A stretch of 45,398 nt of DNA from Bacilli bacterium (GCA_017463365.1 JAFTPH010000003.1:1-45398), one strand, 5' to 3'. Positions 29,615 to 40,185 are shown, counted from the stretch's first letter. Numbers and translations are program-made. Notes: generated from the letters alone by a model not told the origin.

Positions 29615-30625
29615 ATGCTATCGGAACGTCAGAAACTTGTTTTAAAAGCTATCGTTGAAGAATATGTTAACACTAACGAACCAGTTGGATCAAGAACATT
29701 ATCTAAATCGTCATGGTTTAACGCAAGTCCAGCCACTTTAAGAAATGATATGGCCGATTTGGAAGATATGGGATATTTAGTAAAAACTCATACTTCAAGT
29801 GGAAGAATTCCATCAGAAAAAGGATATCGTTTCTATGTTGAAGAAATGATGAAAAAAGAACGTGAAACATCGCTTGAATTTCCAATGATTGATGACATTT
29901 TTAGACGTCAAGACATAAGTCGTGAAGAAGCCATTAATCAATCAATGAATTTAGTTTCTAATTTAACTAACTATACCTCAATTGTTCTAGGACAATCAGC
30001 GTATAATTCAAGAATTAAAAAATTAGAATTTCTAGCTTTACAAGATCATTTTGCGATTATATTAATGATTACCGATTTGGGTCATGTAGAAAGTAAAAAG
30101 ATTTTAATTCCTGAAGGAATGAGTGTAAAAGAAATTGAAAAAGTTATTAATGTTTTAGATGAAGTTTTACATAACTGTTTAGTAAGTGAAATTGAAACAA
30201 AACTTAAAGAAGAAATTAAAAATGAAGATATTCGTGATTTTATCGCATATCGTGAAGATTTAGTTAGTGCTTTCGCAAGTGCATTTGCGGATATGGCGAA
30301 AGACAAGTATCATGTTAGTGGACAATCTAAAATCTTACTTCAACCGGAATTTCAAAATGTGGAAAAAGTTAAAGATATTTTTGATGCCATTGAAAAACGT
30401 GAAATCTTAAAAGTTGTACGATATGATGAAACAGGAGTTACTGTAAGAATTGGACAAGAAAATGAAATTAAAGCTTTACAAGATTGTACAGTGATTACCG
30501 TTCCATATGAATCATCAAGTGGGGAACGTGGAGCAATTAGTGTATTTGGTCCTACTCGTATGGAATATAATAAGATTATTCCACTACTTGAATATATCGC
30601 GAAAAATATTAAAAATATCGTATAG
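29615..30625 (+). CDS. hrcA: heat-inducible transcription repressor HrcA
   Basis: A 336-residue repressor that binds CIRCE and needs GroEL to stay active, so heat stress frees the operon. The N-terminal winged helix begins LSERQKLVLKAIVEEYVNT and includes PVGSRTLSK and SPATLRNDMADLEDMGYL; the HTSSGRIPSEKGYRFYV segment follows. The C-terminal part has the GPTRMEYNKIIPLLEYIA end. The start is the ATG at 29615 after AAAGGAAGTGA; an in-frame GTG at 29558 is rejected because it lies within the operator and near the start site. It is the first gene of the operon and controls itself. Confidence 0.96.
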   Translation: MLSERQKLVLKAIVEEYVNTNEPVGSRTLSKSSWFNASPATLRNDMADLEDMGYLVKTHTSSGRIPSEKGYRFYVEEMMKKERETSLEFPMIDDIFRRQDISREEAINQSMNLVSNLTNYTSIVLGQSAYNSRIKKLEFLALQDHFAIILMITDLGHVESKKILIPEGMSVKEIEKVINVLDEVLHNCLVSEIETKLKEEIKNEDIRDFIAYREDLVSAFASAFADMAKDKYHVSGQSKILLQPEFQNVEKVKDIFDAIEKREILKVVRYDETGVTVRIGQENEIKALQDCTVITVPYESSSGERGAISVFGPTRMEYNKIIPLLEYIAKNIKNIV

Positions 30626-30633
30626 GAGGCATC

Positions 30634-31245
30634 ATGACGGAAAACAATCGTTATCGTGAAGAAGAAAAAGAATTAGAACAAGAAACTCCTCAAGAAGAAC
30701 CGGTCCAAGAAGAACAAGTTCAAGAGGAACAACCTAGTAAAAAGGAAGACAAAACTGAAAAAAATAAAAGAATCAAAAAATTACAAGAACGTATTGCTGA
30801 ACTAGAAGAAAGTGAAGCAGTATTAAAAAATGAATTATTAAAAGATCGAGCAGAACTTGAAAACTTTAAACGTCGTATGAATGAAGAACGTATTAAAGAT
30901 CGAAAATATGCTAGTCAAGATGTTTTTTCAGAAATAATTAATGTTTTAGATATTTTTGATAAAGCAGTTAATTTAGAAACAGAAGATCAAACACTTAAAA
31001 ATTTCTTAATTGGATTTGTGATGATTAATAATCAATTCGCAACAATCTTAGAAAATTATGGTGTTAAGAAAATTAAAGCCGTTGGTGAAAAATTTGATCC
31101 TGCGTATCATTCAGCAATCGAAACAGTTGAAACTGAAGATGTTGAATCAGGAGTTGTTTTAGAAGAAGTAATGACAGGTTACTTATATAAAGATCGTGTA
31201 TTAAGACCAAGTATGGTTAAAGTAAGCACAAAAAAAGAAAATTAA
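30634..31245 (+). CDS. grpE: nucleotide exchange factor GrpE
   Basis: A 203-residue GrpE that releases ADP from DnaK. The first 45 residues are very acidic and Gln-rich (EEPVQEEQVQEEQ) and probably disordered. A long coiled-coil helix follows (about 45-95, with ELENFKRRMNEERIKDRKYA). The C-terminal beta domain carries GEKFDPAYHSAIE and the end VLRPSMVKVS. It starts 8 bases after hrcA with a GGAGG site. Confidence 0.96.
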   Translation: MTENNRYREEEKELEQETPQEEPVQEEQVQEEQPSKKEDKTEKNKRIKKLQERIAELEESEAVLKNELLKDRAELENFKRRMNEERIKDRKYASQDVFSEIINVLDIFDKAVNLETEDQTLKNFLIGFVMINNQFATILENYGVKKIKAVGEKFDPAYHSAIETVETEDVESGVVLEEVMTGYLYKDRVLRPSMVKVSTKKEN

Positions 31246-33096
<1,851 letters not shown>

Positions 33097-33120
33097 TAAC
33101 TAATAAGAGGGAGGCCTAAA

Positions 33121-34245
33121 ATGGCAAATCAAAGAGATTATTATGAAGTATTAGGGGTATCAAAAACAGCATCAGAAGATGAAATAAAAAAGGCCTACCG
33201 ATCTTTAGCGAGAAAATATCATCCGGATGTTAGTACTGAACCTAACGCGGAAGAAAAATTCAAAGAAGTTCAGCGTGCTTATGATTGTTTAAGTGATCCA
33301 TCAAAACGAGAAAATTATGACCGATATGGTAGTGAAGATCCAATGCAAGGAGGCTTCGGTGGAGGTAGTGGTTTTAGCGGATTTGGTGGCGCTGGATTTG
33401 GAGGATTTGAAGATATCTTTGGAAGCTTCTTTGGTGGTGGTCGCTCAAGAAGTAATCCAAATGCGCCTCAAAAAGGTAATGATGTAAGAACAAAAGTTGA
33501 ATTAACATTTGAAGAAGCAGCTTTTGGAGTTAAAAAAGTAATGAATTTAAATCGTTACGAAGAATGTACATCATGTGGTGGAACAGGGGCTCATTCAAAA
33601 CAAGATATTTCAACTTGTTCAAGATGTCATGGAACTGGTAGAGTTATTATGGAACAAGCAACCATTCTTGGTCGTATTCAAACAGAAACTACATGTCCTG
33701 ATTGTGGTGGTAAGGGTAAAAAAATTACTAAACTATGCGAACATTGTAATGGGGCTGGTCGTGTTAAGAAAGCTGCAAAAATCAATGTTACAATCCCTGC
33801 GGGAATCGATAATGAACAAACACTTCGCCTAGGTGGTCAAGGAGAAGCTGGTATCAATGGAGGACCAAATGGTGATTTATACATTAACGTTATAGTTAAA
33901 CCACACGAAGTATTTGAACGTGAAGGAAACGATATATATTTAGAACTTCCAATCACTTTCTCACAAGCAGCTTTAGGTACAACAATTGAAGTTAAAACTC
34001 TTCATGGAAAAGTTGCTTTAAAAATTCCAAGTGGAACCCAATCTAATACAAGATTTAAACTTGCTGGTAAAGGTATTCAAAACGCAACAACAGGTAGAAG
34101 TGGTCATCAATATGTTATTGCGAAAGTCATTACACCGACTAACCTAACTAGTGAACAAAAAGAATTATTTAATAAATTAAGTAAAACAGATGAAACTGCT
34201 AATAATAGTTTCTTCGATCGTATAAAAAAATTCTTTAAAAACTAA
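33121..34245 (+). CDS. dnaJ: co-chaperone DnaJ (Hsp40)
   Basis: A 374-residue type I DnaJ. The J domain (1-70) has the YHPDVS tripeptide that triggers DnaK ATPase. A Gly/Phe-rich linker (about 75-112) follows. Then come four zinc-binding CxxCxGxG-type repeats: [24 protein letters not shown] and CEHCNGAG. The C-terminal substrate-binding barrels end the chain. GAGGGAGG precedes the ATG. It is the last gene of the operon, and a terminator follows. Confidence 0.98.
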   Translation: MANQRDYYEVLGVSKTASEDEIKKAYRSLARKYHPDVSTEPNAEEKFKEVQRAYDCLSDPSKRENYDRYGSEDPMQGGFGGGSGFSGFGGAGFGGFEDIFGSFFGGGRSRSNPNAPQKGNDVRTKVELTFEEAAFGVKKVMNLNRYEECTSCGGTGAHSKQDISTCSRCHGTGRVIMEQATILGRIQTETTCPDCGGKGKKITKLCEHCNGAGRVKKAAKINVTIPAGIDNEQTLRLGGQGEAGINGGPNGDLYINVIVKPHEVFEREGNDIYLELPITFSQAALGTTIEVKTLHGKVALKIPSGTQSNTRFKLAGKGIQNATTGRSGHQYVIAKVITPTNLTSEQKELFNKLSKTDETANNSFFDRIKKFFKN

Positions 34246-34254
34246 TTCAAAAAT

Positions 34255-34284
34255 AAGAGCCTATTATAATTAGGCTCTTTTTTG
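34255..34284 (+). terminator. terminator of the heat-shock operon
   Basis: AAGAGCCTA (34255-34263) pairs with TAGGCTCTT (34271-34279) over a 7-base loop, followed by further T. The T-run flows into the -35 box of the next promoter. Confidence 0.9.
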
Positions 34285-34310
34285 ACAAAATAGAACTTTT
34301 ATGATAAAAT
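34282..34310 (+). promoter_or_regulatory. promoter of rsmE-mtaB-cshB-nfo
   Basis: TTGACA (34282-34287), a 17-base spacer and TAAAAT (34305-34310) with TGA before it, 25 bases before the rsmE start. Confidence 0.82.
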
Positions 34311-34335
34311 AAACTATAAGAAATTAGGTGATGTT

Positions 34336-35067
34336 ATGCAGAAGTATTTTGTGAATCCAAATAATTTTTATAATGACTATTCAGAAGTCATCATTGATAA
34401 AGATGACTCTTTTCATATTGTGAAAGTAATGCGAATGCGTGTAGGCGATGAAGTATTAGTTTCTGATAATCAAGATAGTTATTTAACAAAAATTAAAGTT
34501 CTTGATGAAAAAGGGGTTATTTTAGAAGTTATTGAAAAACAAGAAAATAGTTCGGAATTGCCATTAAAAGTTAGTATTGCTCAAGGATTGGTCCGAAAAG
34601 ACAAAATGGAAGAAGTTTTGTCAAAAATTACAGCTCTAGGTGCAAATTGTTATATTCCGGTTAATATGGAACGTTCAAATATTAAGATCAAAGAAGAAAA
34701 GAAAGATCGACAACTTAAAATTATTAAAGAAGCATCAGAACAATCAATGCGTAATAAACTAATGGAATTATCTAGTATTATATCTTTTAAAGATTTATTA
34801 AAATTAAAAACAAATTATGATGTTTGTTTATTTGCTTCTACCAAAGCAAGTTTAGATAATCCCAATTTAAAACAAGTATTAAAAAATAAAGATATTAAGT
34901 CTATATTAGTTGTTGTTGGACCAGAAGGAGGAATTTCTCCAAAAGAAGAAGAATTAATGGAGAAAGCTAACTTTTTACCAATTACTTTAGGACCAAGAAT
35001 TTTAAGAACCGAACTTGCGCCTATATATATTATGAGCGCAATTAGTTACGAAACTGAACTAGGGTGA
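34336..35067 (+). CDS. rsmE: 16S rRNA m3U1498 methyltransferase
   Basis: A 243-residue SPOUT-class methyltransferase that methylates U1498 of 16S rRNA. An N-terminal PUA-like part (HIVKVMRMRVGDEVLVSD) is followed by the knotted SAM-binding core with VVVGPEGGISPKEEELMEKA and LGPRILRTELAPIYIMSAI, the family signature. The length is normal. Its position after dnaJ is common in Bacillota (where prmA may lie between). Confidence 0.95.
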   Translation: MQKYFVNPNNFYNDYSEVIIDKDDSFHIVKVMRMRVGDEVLVSDNQDSYLTKIKVLDEKGVILEVIEKQENSSELPLKVSIAQGLVRKDKMEEVLSKITALGANCYIPVNMERSNIKIKEEKKDRQLKIIKEASEQSMRNKLMELSSIISFKDLLKLKTNYDVCLFASTKASLDNPNLKQVLKNKDIKSILVVVGPEGGISPKEEELMEKANFLPITLGPRILRTELAPIYIMSAISYETELG

Positions 35068-35072
35068 TATTT

Positions 35073-36395
35073 ATGAAATTTAAGACATATAGTTTAGGAT
35101 GTAAAGTAAATATATATGAAGTAGAGGCTATCACCAGTGAACTTAAAAATCATGGTTATGAATTAGTAGAAAATGATCAAGAAGCCGATGTTATCATTAT
35201 TAATACGTGTACAGTTACAAGTACAAGTGATAGTAAATCAAAACAATTAATTAGAAGAATTAGAAGGGCTAACAAAGATGCTATAATTGTGGCGATGGGA
35301 TGTTTTGTCCAATTAAATTCGGAAAGTGTTAAAAAAGATTTAGATGTTAATATTATTATTGGAACTAATAAACGTAATCAAATTATTGAGTTAATAGATG
35401 ATTATTTAAGTTCTAATAAAGTAATTGATAGAGTTAAACCATCAAGTGAATATACAAAATATGAAGAATTAAAAATGTGTGGATTATCAACGCACACTAG
35501 AGGTTTCGTAAAAATTCAAGATGGTTGTGAAAATTTCTGTACTTATTGTGCGATTCCTTATGCTCGTGGACCAATTAAGTCAAGGGATCCTCAAAATGTT
35601 ATCGAAGAAATTAGAAATCTCGTAGAAAATGGGGTTAAAGAAATAGTTTTATCGGGTATTAATACAGGAACGTATGGACAAGATTTGGGAAATATTACCC
35701 TAGCTCGTTTACTAGATAAAATTTTGATGGAAGTAAAAGGAGTATATAGATTACGTCTTTCATCTATTGAACTTATGGAAATAACTGATGAATTATTAGA
35801 TGTATATGAAAAATATCCTGTTTCTATCACAAGACATCTACATATTCCTTTACAAGCAGGTTCTGATAATACCTTAAAACGCATGAACCGCAAATATAAT
35901 ACCAAAGAATATGAAGAAGTGATTAACAAAATTAGACAAAGATTTGAAGGGATTGCGTTAACGACTGATTGTTTAGCAGGATTTGTCGGAGAAACCGAAG
36001 AAGATTTCTTAAATGCTTTAGCTTTCATTGAGAAAATAAATTATGCGGAAATGCATATCTTTCCATATTCAAGAAGAAAAGGCACAAAAGCGGACGAAAT
36101 GGAAGGACATTTAGACCATAGATTAATTAATGAACGAGCTAAGAAAATGCAAGAACTTGCGAAAAAAATGGCCAAAAATTACCGTAATGGTTTTAATAAT
36201 ACAAAACAACTTGTGTTAGTAGAACAACTTAAAAATGGGAAATGGATTGGTCATACAAGTAATTATTTAGAAGTATCATTTACACAAACTGGTGATTACA
36301 ATAACAAAATAGTTTTAGTGGAAATTATTGATACAAGTAGTCCCGTTGTAGAAGGAAAGTTTGTTGAGGAGGTAGATGATTATTATGAAGTTTAA
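35073..36395 (+). CDS. mtaB: tRNA N6-threonylcarbamoyladenosine methylthiotransferase
   Basis: A 440-residue radical-SAM methylthiotransferase that turns t6A37 into ms2t6A37 in tRNA. The N-terminal domain holds Cys10 (SLGCKVN), Cys46 (NTCTVTS) and Cys77 (MGCFVQ) for one iron-sulfur cluster. The radical-SAM triad is Cys152, Cys156 and Cys159 (GCENFCTYCAIPYARGP). The C-terminal TRAM domain (about 375-440) binds RNA. The ATG at 35073 is preferred to an in-frame GTG at 35064, which is part of the GGGTGAT site. It overlaps the end of rsmE only by its ribosome-binding site. Confidence 0.94.
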   Translation: MKFKTYSLGCKVNIYEVEAITSELKNHGYELVENDQEADVIIINTCTVTSTSDSKSKQLIRRIRRANKDAIIVAMGCFVQLNSESVKKDLDVNIIIGTNKRNQIIELIDDYLSSNKVIDRVKPSSEYTKYEELKMCGLSTHTRGFVKIQDGCENFCTYCAIPYARGPIKSRDPQNVIEEIRNLVENGVKEIVLSGINTGTYGQDLGNITLARLLDKILMEVKGVYRLRLSSIELMEITDELLDVYEKYPVSITRHLHIPLQAGSDNTLKRMNRKYNTKEYEEVINKIRQRFEGIALTTDCLAGFVGETEEDFLNALAFIEKINYAEMHIFPYSRRKGTKADEMEGHLDHRLINERAKKMQELAKKMAKNYRNGFNNTKQLVLVEQLKNGKWIGHTSNYLEVSFTQTGDYNNKIVLVEIIDTSSPVVEGKFVEEVDDYYEV

Positions 36396-37704
36396 AGATT
36401 ATAATTTTAAGCCTTATTTAGAAAAAACTTTAGAACGTTTATCTTTTAATGAGGCAACACTTGTTCAAGAACGAGTGATTCCAGAAGCTTTAAAAGGTAA
36501 TAGTTTAGTTGTTGAAAGTGCTACAGGATCAGGAAAAACACATTCATTCTTACTACCAATTTTTCAAAATTTAGATGAAAGTAATAAGAATGTTCAAGCA
36601 GTAATTTTAAGTCCAACAAGAGAACTTGCTTCTCAATTATATAATGTTGCTAAAACATTAGTTGAAGATAATAGTGAAATTGACGTTAGACTTGTTATTG
36701 GTGGTCAAAACCGTGAATCTGAAATAAAACGGTTAAGTCAAAGTCAACCTCAAGTAGTTATTGGAACTTTAGGAAGAGTATCAGACCTAGCGATTAAAGC
36801 TAATGTTTTAAAAATCTATCAAGCAAAAACTTTAGTTGTAGATGAAGCTGATATGGTTTTTGATGAAAAAGATTTAGTAGAAGTAGATAAAGTTATTAGC
36901 TTAATTCAAAATGAACCACAATTTTTAGTATTTAGTGCGACAATGCCAAAAGGTTTAAGAGTATTTATTAATAAATACTTAAGTGGTGTTGATGAAATCA
37001 TTATTGAAGAAAAGAGTTTAACAAAAGAAGCAATTGAGCATATTATGATTCCATGTAAAGCAAGAGCTAAAGAAGAAGTTTTATTAGATTTAATGCAGAC
37101 AATTACTCCTTACATGGCTATTATATTTGCTAATACAAAAGAAAAAGTGGATAAAATTAGTTCTTTTCTAGCAAGTAACAACTATAAAGTTGCTAAAATC
37201 CATGGAGATTTAGATGAACGAGAACGCAAACAAATTTTAAAAAGAATTCATGATTTAAAATATCAATATATTGTTGCGAGCGACATTGCAGCTCGTGGTA
37301 TTGATATTGAAGGTATTAGTGATGTAATTAACTTTGATTTACCAAAAGACATTGAATTCTATATTCATCGTTCAGGAAGAACAGCGAGATATGAAGCAAC
37401 TGGACGAGTATTTAGTTTATATACTTATGAAACAGAAAATTATGTTGATGAATTAAAGAAAAAAGGTTTAAATCCGAAATTTATGAAAATTGTTGAACAT
37501 GAATTAGTTCAAACAAAGTTACCGAAATCACGTAATATGTCTGTTGTTCAAGAAGCTGAAGCTGCGCTACATCAAAAATATAAATTACCAAAAAAAGTTA
37601 AACCTGGATATAAGAAAAAACGTATGGAAAAGATTAATAAAGAATTAAGAAAGGTAAAACGTAGTAGAGTTGAAGAAATCTACCGCCGTAAAAGCAGAGG
37701 ATGA
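36385..37704 (+). CDS. cshB: DEAD-box RNA helicase, CshB-like
   Basis: A 439-residue RNA helicase. The Q motif region (LSFNEATLVQERVIPEAL), Walker A ATGSGKT, PTRELASQ, the DEAD box in LVVDEADMVFDE, FSATMP and HRSGRTAR are all present. The C-terminal tail (about 400-439) is very basic (KKVKPGYKKKRMEKINKE) and likely binds RNA. The gene directly before nfo, as in Bacillus (cshB/yqfR-nfo), supports CshB rather than CshA. The start at 36385 is chosen because GAGGAGG (36367-36373) is 11 bases away; an ATG at 36376 is too close. It overlaps mtaB by 11 bases. Confidence 0.92.
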   Translation: MKFKDYNFKPYLEKTLERLSFNEATLVQERVIPEALKGNSLVVESATGSGKTHSFLLPIFQNLDESNKNVQAVILSPTRELASQLYNVAKTLVEDNSEIDVRLVIGGQNRESEIKRLSQSQPQVVIGTLGRVSDLAIKANVLKIYQAKTLVVDEADMVFDEKDLVEVDKVISLIQNEPQFLVFSATMPKGLRVFINKYLSGVDEIIIEEKSLTKEAIEHIMIPCKARAKEEVLLDLMQTITPYMAIIFANTKEKVDKISSFLASNNYKVAKIHGDLDERERKQILKRIHDLKYQYIVASDIAARGIDIEGISDVINFDLPKDIEFYIHRSGRTARYEATGRVFSLYTYETENYVDELKKKGLNPKFMKIVEHELVQTKLPKSRNMSVVQEAEAALHQKYKLPKKVKPGYKKKRMEKINKELRKVKRSRVEEIYRRKSRG

Positions 37705-38612
37705 AAATCGGAAGTCATGTAGGAAATAGTGGCGATTTAATGTTAAAGGGAAGTGTATTAGAAGCGCTAAGTTATGGTGAAAACTGTTTTATGGTTTATA
37801 TGGGTGCTCCTCAAAATACCTTTAGAAAACCCGTTCACTTAATGAATATTAAAGATTTTCAAGAAATTCTTTATGGTCATGACATTAATATTGAGGATGT
37901 TATTGTACATGCGCCATACATTGTTAATTTAGGACAAGTTGATGAAGAAAAACATAGTTTTGGGGTTAAATTTTTAACTGAAGAAGTGAATCGTATTGGA
38001 CAATGTGGTATGCGTTATATGGTATTACATCCAGGAGCATATACCAAAGCCACTTTGGAACAAGGACTAAATCAAATTGTCAAGGGTGTTAACCAAATTT
38101 TGTATAATACTGAATATTCTGGGGTTACAATTCTTTTAGAAACAATGGCAGGAAAAGGAACTGAATGTGGAAAAACATTTGAGGAATTAGCTTATATTAT
38201 TGATAATGTCATTGATCCATCAAGAATTGGTGTATGTTTAGATACTTGTCATATTCATGATGCAGGATATGATTTAGTAAATGATTATGAAGGAGTAATA
38301 CAGGAATTTGATGAAAAAATTGGGTTACAATTTTTAAAAGCGATTCATGTTAATGACTCAAAAAATATTAGAGGTTCACATAAAGACCGTCATGAAAACT
38401 TTGGGTTTGGGTTTATTGGTTTTACAACTTTACTAAAAGTCATCAATGATGAAAGATTTAAAGATATTCCTAAAATCTTAGAAACACCGTATATCCCAAG
38501 TGTTAAATATTCAGATGAATCATATGCACCATATAAAGAAGAAATTGAAATGATCAAAAAAGGTGTATTTGATGAAAATTTAAAAGTAAAAATCTTGAAA
38601 AATAATGAATAA
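37701..38612 (+). CDS. nfo: endonuclease IV
   Basis: A 303-residue AP endonuclease of the Nfo family that cuts the backbone 5' of abasic sites in base-excision repair. KIGSHVGNSG starts the TIM barrel. VHAPYIVNLG, VLHPGAYTKA, LLETMAGKGTECGKTFEEL, VCLDTCHIHDAGYD, AIHVNDSKNIRGSHKDRHEN and ILETPYIPSV supply the trinuclear zinc ligands. It overlaps the cshB stop (ATGA). The frame ends at 38612 with no strong terminator before the tRNA promoter. Confidence 0.96.
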   Translation: MKIGSHVGNSGDLMLKGSVLEALSYGENCFMVYMGAPQNTFRKPVHLMNIKDFQEILYGHDINIEDVIVHAPYIVNLGQVDEEKHSFGVKFLTEEVNRIGQCGMRYMVLHPGAYTKATLEQGLNQIVKGVNQILYNTEYSGVTILLETMAGKGTECGKTFEELAYIIDNVIDPSRIGVCLDTCHIHDAGYDLVNDYEGVIQEFDEKIGLQFLKAIHVNDSKNIRGSHKDRHENFGFGFIGFTTLLKVINDERFKDIPKILETPYIPSVKYSDESYAPYKEEIEMIKKGVFDENLKVKILKNNE

Positions 38613-38643
38613 AAAATATTTTTATAAAATATTATCAAATTAC

Positions 38644-38672
38644 TTGCATTAATAGATAGAAAGTAGTATAAT
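38644..38672 (+). promoter_or_regulatory. promoter of tRNA-Glu
   Basis: TTGCAT (38644-38649), a 17-base spacer and TATAAT (38667-38672). The predicted start near 38679 lies within the hairpin before the tRNA. Confidence 0.75.
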
Positions 38673-38676
38673 TAAA

Positions 38677-38697
38677 GGGCTTGAATGAAGCAAGCCC
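38677..38697 (+). other. hairpin directly upstream of tRNA-Glu
   Basis: GGGCTTG (38677-38683) and CAAGCCC (38691-38697) form a perfect 7-bp GC-rich stem with a 7-base loop. It starts about 5 bases after the -10 and ends 5 bases before the mature tRNA 5' end. It could be a 5' leader structure read by RNase P or a stabilising cap; it has no T-run, so it is not a terminator. Confidence 0.6.
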
Positions 38698-38702
38698 AAA
38701 AT

Positions 38703-38779
38703 GGTCCGTTGGAGAAGCGGCTTAACTCACATGCCTTTCACGCATGCATTCACGGGTTCGAATCCCGTACGGACTACCA
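38703..38779 (+). tRNA. tRNA-Glu (anticodon UUC)
   Basis: The cloverleaf folds well. The acceptor GGTCCGT pairs with ACGGACT (first pair G-U), and the D stem GAG pairs with CTC. The anticodon stem CATGC/GCATG has loop CTTTCAC with anticodon TTC. The T arm is ACGGG TTCGAAT CCCGT, and CCA at 38777-38779 is encoded. TTC reads GAA/GAG glutamate codons, which are very common here. Confidence 0.96.
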
Positions 38780-38886
38780 TTTAGAATTTAAAGTCACTTG
38801 TAAAAGTGGCTTTTTTTATTTTAACATAAAGGGATTCGAACCTATAAGAGATAATTGTGGAAATATATTAAGTATTATGGTATAAC
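38778..38886 (+). repeat. dispersed repeat R1, copy a (behind tRNA-Glu)
   Basis: About 109 bases that recur at 41177-41286 with clear identity, and in part at 43334-43384. The repeat starts at the tRNA CCA end (CATTTAGAATTTAAAGTCAC) and includes a terminator hairpin, a run TTTTTTTATTTTAACATAAA, the conserved GGGATTCGAAC and a decayed promoter-like end (TTGTGG, GGTATAAC). Confidence 0.85.
38790..38817 (+). terminator. terminator of tRNA-Glu, inside repeat R1a
   Basis: AAAGTCACTT (38790-38799) and AAGTGGCTTT (38804-38813), ten pairs with one G-U, a loop GTAA, then TTTT. Confidence 0.88.
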
Positions 38887-38947
38887 GATGTCAACTAGAG
38901 AGTGACAAAGTTCCACCTTGACTTGGTAGACTTTATATACATTAAGA

Positions 38948-38956
38948 TGATATAAT
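38948..38956 (+). promoter_or_regulatory. extended -10 promoter of the XRE gene
   Basis: TGA TATAAT at 38948-38956, 35 bases before the ATG. TTGACT at 38918 is too far away (27 bases) to be its -35. Confidence 0.6.
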
Positions 38957-38990
38957 TTTATTGTAAATTAAAGAATAAGGAGATTCATAT

Positions 38991-39968
38991 ATGACATTAG
39001 GTAATAGAATACAAGAAATTAGAACTCAAGCAGGATTATCACAAGAAGCTTTTGGAGAAAAAATCGGTGTAACTCGTCAAACAGTATCTAAGTGGGAATT
39101 AGATCAAGTATATCCTGAACTAGAAAAAATTGTTCTAATAAGTAAAATATTTAAAGTAACTACTGATTCATTATTAATAGATGGTATTGATACTTTTGAT
39201 GTAAAGTATGATAATTTTGTTTGTGGAGTTTATAAATCAAAAAATTCAGAAATTGTCGTTACCAATAAATATACATTATATTTTTATGCAACAAGTCAAC
39301 ATGTATTTGGTGTAAAGTTATATCAAGGGTTTGAAAATAATAAGTCATTAATTGCAATAGTTGAAAGAGATGATGATTTAGCAAGTACAAAATATGCGTA
39401 TAAATTTGGAGATAAAGTTTTTTATAACGATGAAAATATTAGAAAATATCTTGGAGAAATGTATAATTCAATAATTACTAGAAAAATGGATAGAATCGAA
39501 AAATTTGATACAATATCACAAAAAGTAGAAAATCCAAAAGTAAGTGAAGTTGGCATTAGAAAAGCATTAATTTCATGGCGATCACGTAGTGTTCTTGAAG
39601 TAGATAATACTCAATTAATCTTTTATATAACTACACCTAAAAAAGATTATGCTTTTACTATTCAAAGAGAAAATGAAAACATTTATTGTTTTGCATCATT
39701 TGATGAACCATTTGATTTAGGATTACGTGGAGGAACACAAACTTTTAGAATTAGAAATTATAAAGGTGACATTGCCAATAAAGAGTCATGGTGTAATTCG
39801 GGATATGATTTTATAACTAATTATGAAAATAATAAAATAGAATATACTATTGAATGGCTAGTTAAGAGATATACAGATGATGAAATTATATTAAATGGTT
39901 GTTCAGGTGATGAATACAAGTATACTAGAAATTCTAATTATGATGAAAAGATAATTGTGTGCGAATAG
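38991..39968 (+). CDS. XRE-family regulator with unknown C-terminal domain
   Basis: A 325-residue protein. Residues about 3-65 are a typical XRE/Cro helix-turn-helix (GNRIQEIRTQAGLSQEAFGE, then VTRQTVSKWE and LISKIFKVTTDSLL). The next 260 residues are strand-rich (for example NKYTLYFYATSQHVFGVKLY) and I recognise no family. There is no membrane segment, protease motif or nuclease motif. GGAG precedes the ATG with good spacing. It lies alone between repeats R1a and R2a, in the accessory stretch behind tRNA-Glu, and points the same way as fic. It may sense a ligand through the C-terminal part; that is inference. Confidence 0.8.
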   Translation: MTLGNRIQEIRTQAGLSQEAFGEKIGVTRQTVSKWELDQVYPELEKIVLISKIFKVTTDSLLIDGIDTFDVKYDNFVCGVYKSKNSEIVVTNKYTLYFYATSQHVFGVKLYQGFENNKSLIAIVERDDDLASTKYAYKFGDKVFYNDENIRKYLGEMYNSIITRKMDRIEKFDTISQKVENPKVSEVGIRKALISWRSRSVLEVDNTQLIFYITTPKKDYAFTIQRENENIYCFASFDEPFDLGLRGGTQTFRIRNYKGDIANKESWCNSGYDFITNYENNKIEYTIEWLVKRYTDDEIILNGCSGDEYKYTRNSNYDEKIIVCE

Positions 39969-40035
39969 TGGTTAGATGTCATGCCAGTTAACCAATCAAC
40001 AAAAAGGTTACCTAGCTTTTTTTCTTATAATACAC

Positions 40036-40119
40036 GTATCATTCATGATGTAATGATACAGTAAGTATGGTCAGATTCTAATCTAGTTTTTGTTTTTATT
40101 ATATTTCAATATTCCTTTA
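40036..40119 (+). repeat. dispersed repeat R2, copy a (degenerate)
   Basis: It matches 41563-41654. The first part is an inverted repeat GTATCATT (40036-40043) / AATGATAC (40052-40059). Then comes CAGTAAGTATGGTCAGATT, a decayed terminator stem AGATT-CT-AATCT followed by TTTTTGTTTTT, and the shared end ATATTTCAATATTCCTTTA. It ends where the fic operator begins. Together with 39969-40035, which holds no gene, it fills the space between the XRE gene and fic. Confidence 0.75.
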
Positions 40120-40173
40120 TCGGCAAAATATAACAAAAAAATAAAATATAATATGTTTGATATTTTGCCGATA
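40118..40173. promoter_or_regulatory. 14-bp-arm inverted repeat on the fic promoter (operator)
   Basis: TATCGGCAAAATAT (40118-40131) and its exact reverse complement ATATTTTGCCGATA (40160-40173) are separated by 28 bases. The start-to-start distance is 42 bp, about four helical turns. The right arm covers the end of the -35 box and most of the spacer. A dimeric or tetrameric repressor could loop across both arms; the Fic protein itself or the XRE protein are candidates. Confidence 0.75.
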
Positions 40174-40185
40174 ATTTGATATAAT
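40157..40185 (+). promoter_or_regulatory. promoter of fic
   Basis: TTGATA (40157-40162), a 17-base spacer and TATAAT (40180-40185) with TGA before it. A GAGGTG site lies at 40197-40202. Confidence 0.82.

Noticed and set aside
33293-33832. Two short plus-strand frames inside dnaJ
   Set aside because: They are alternative frames of the glycine-rich and zinc-finger parts of DnaJ.
35591-36028. A 145-codon open frame on the minus strand
   Set aside because: It lies fully inside mtaB, whose iron-sulfur and radical-SAM motifs are intact; no own ribosome-binding site or family.
38685-38885. A 66-codon open frame running through tRNA-Glu and repeat R1a
   Set aside because: It overlaps a well-folded tRNA and a terminator, has no ribosome-binding site and no protein-like composition.
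38820-38886. A functional minus-strand tRNA in R1a
   Set aside because: Only the T-arm consensus is present; the acceptor and anticodon stems do not form.
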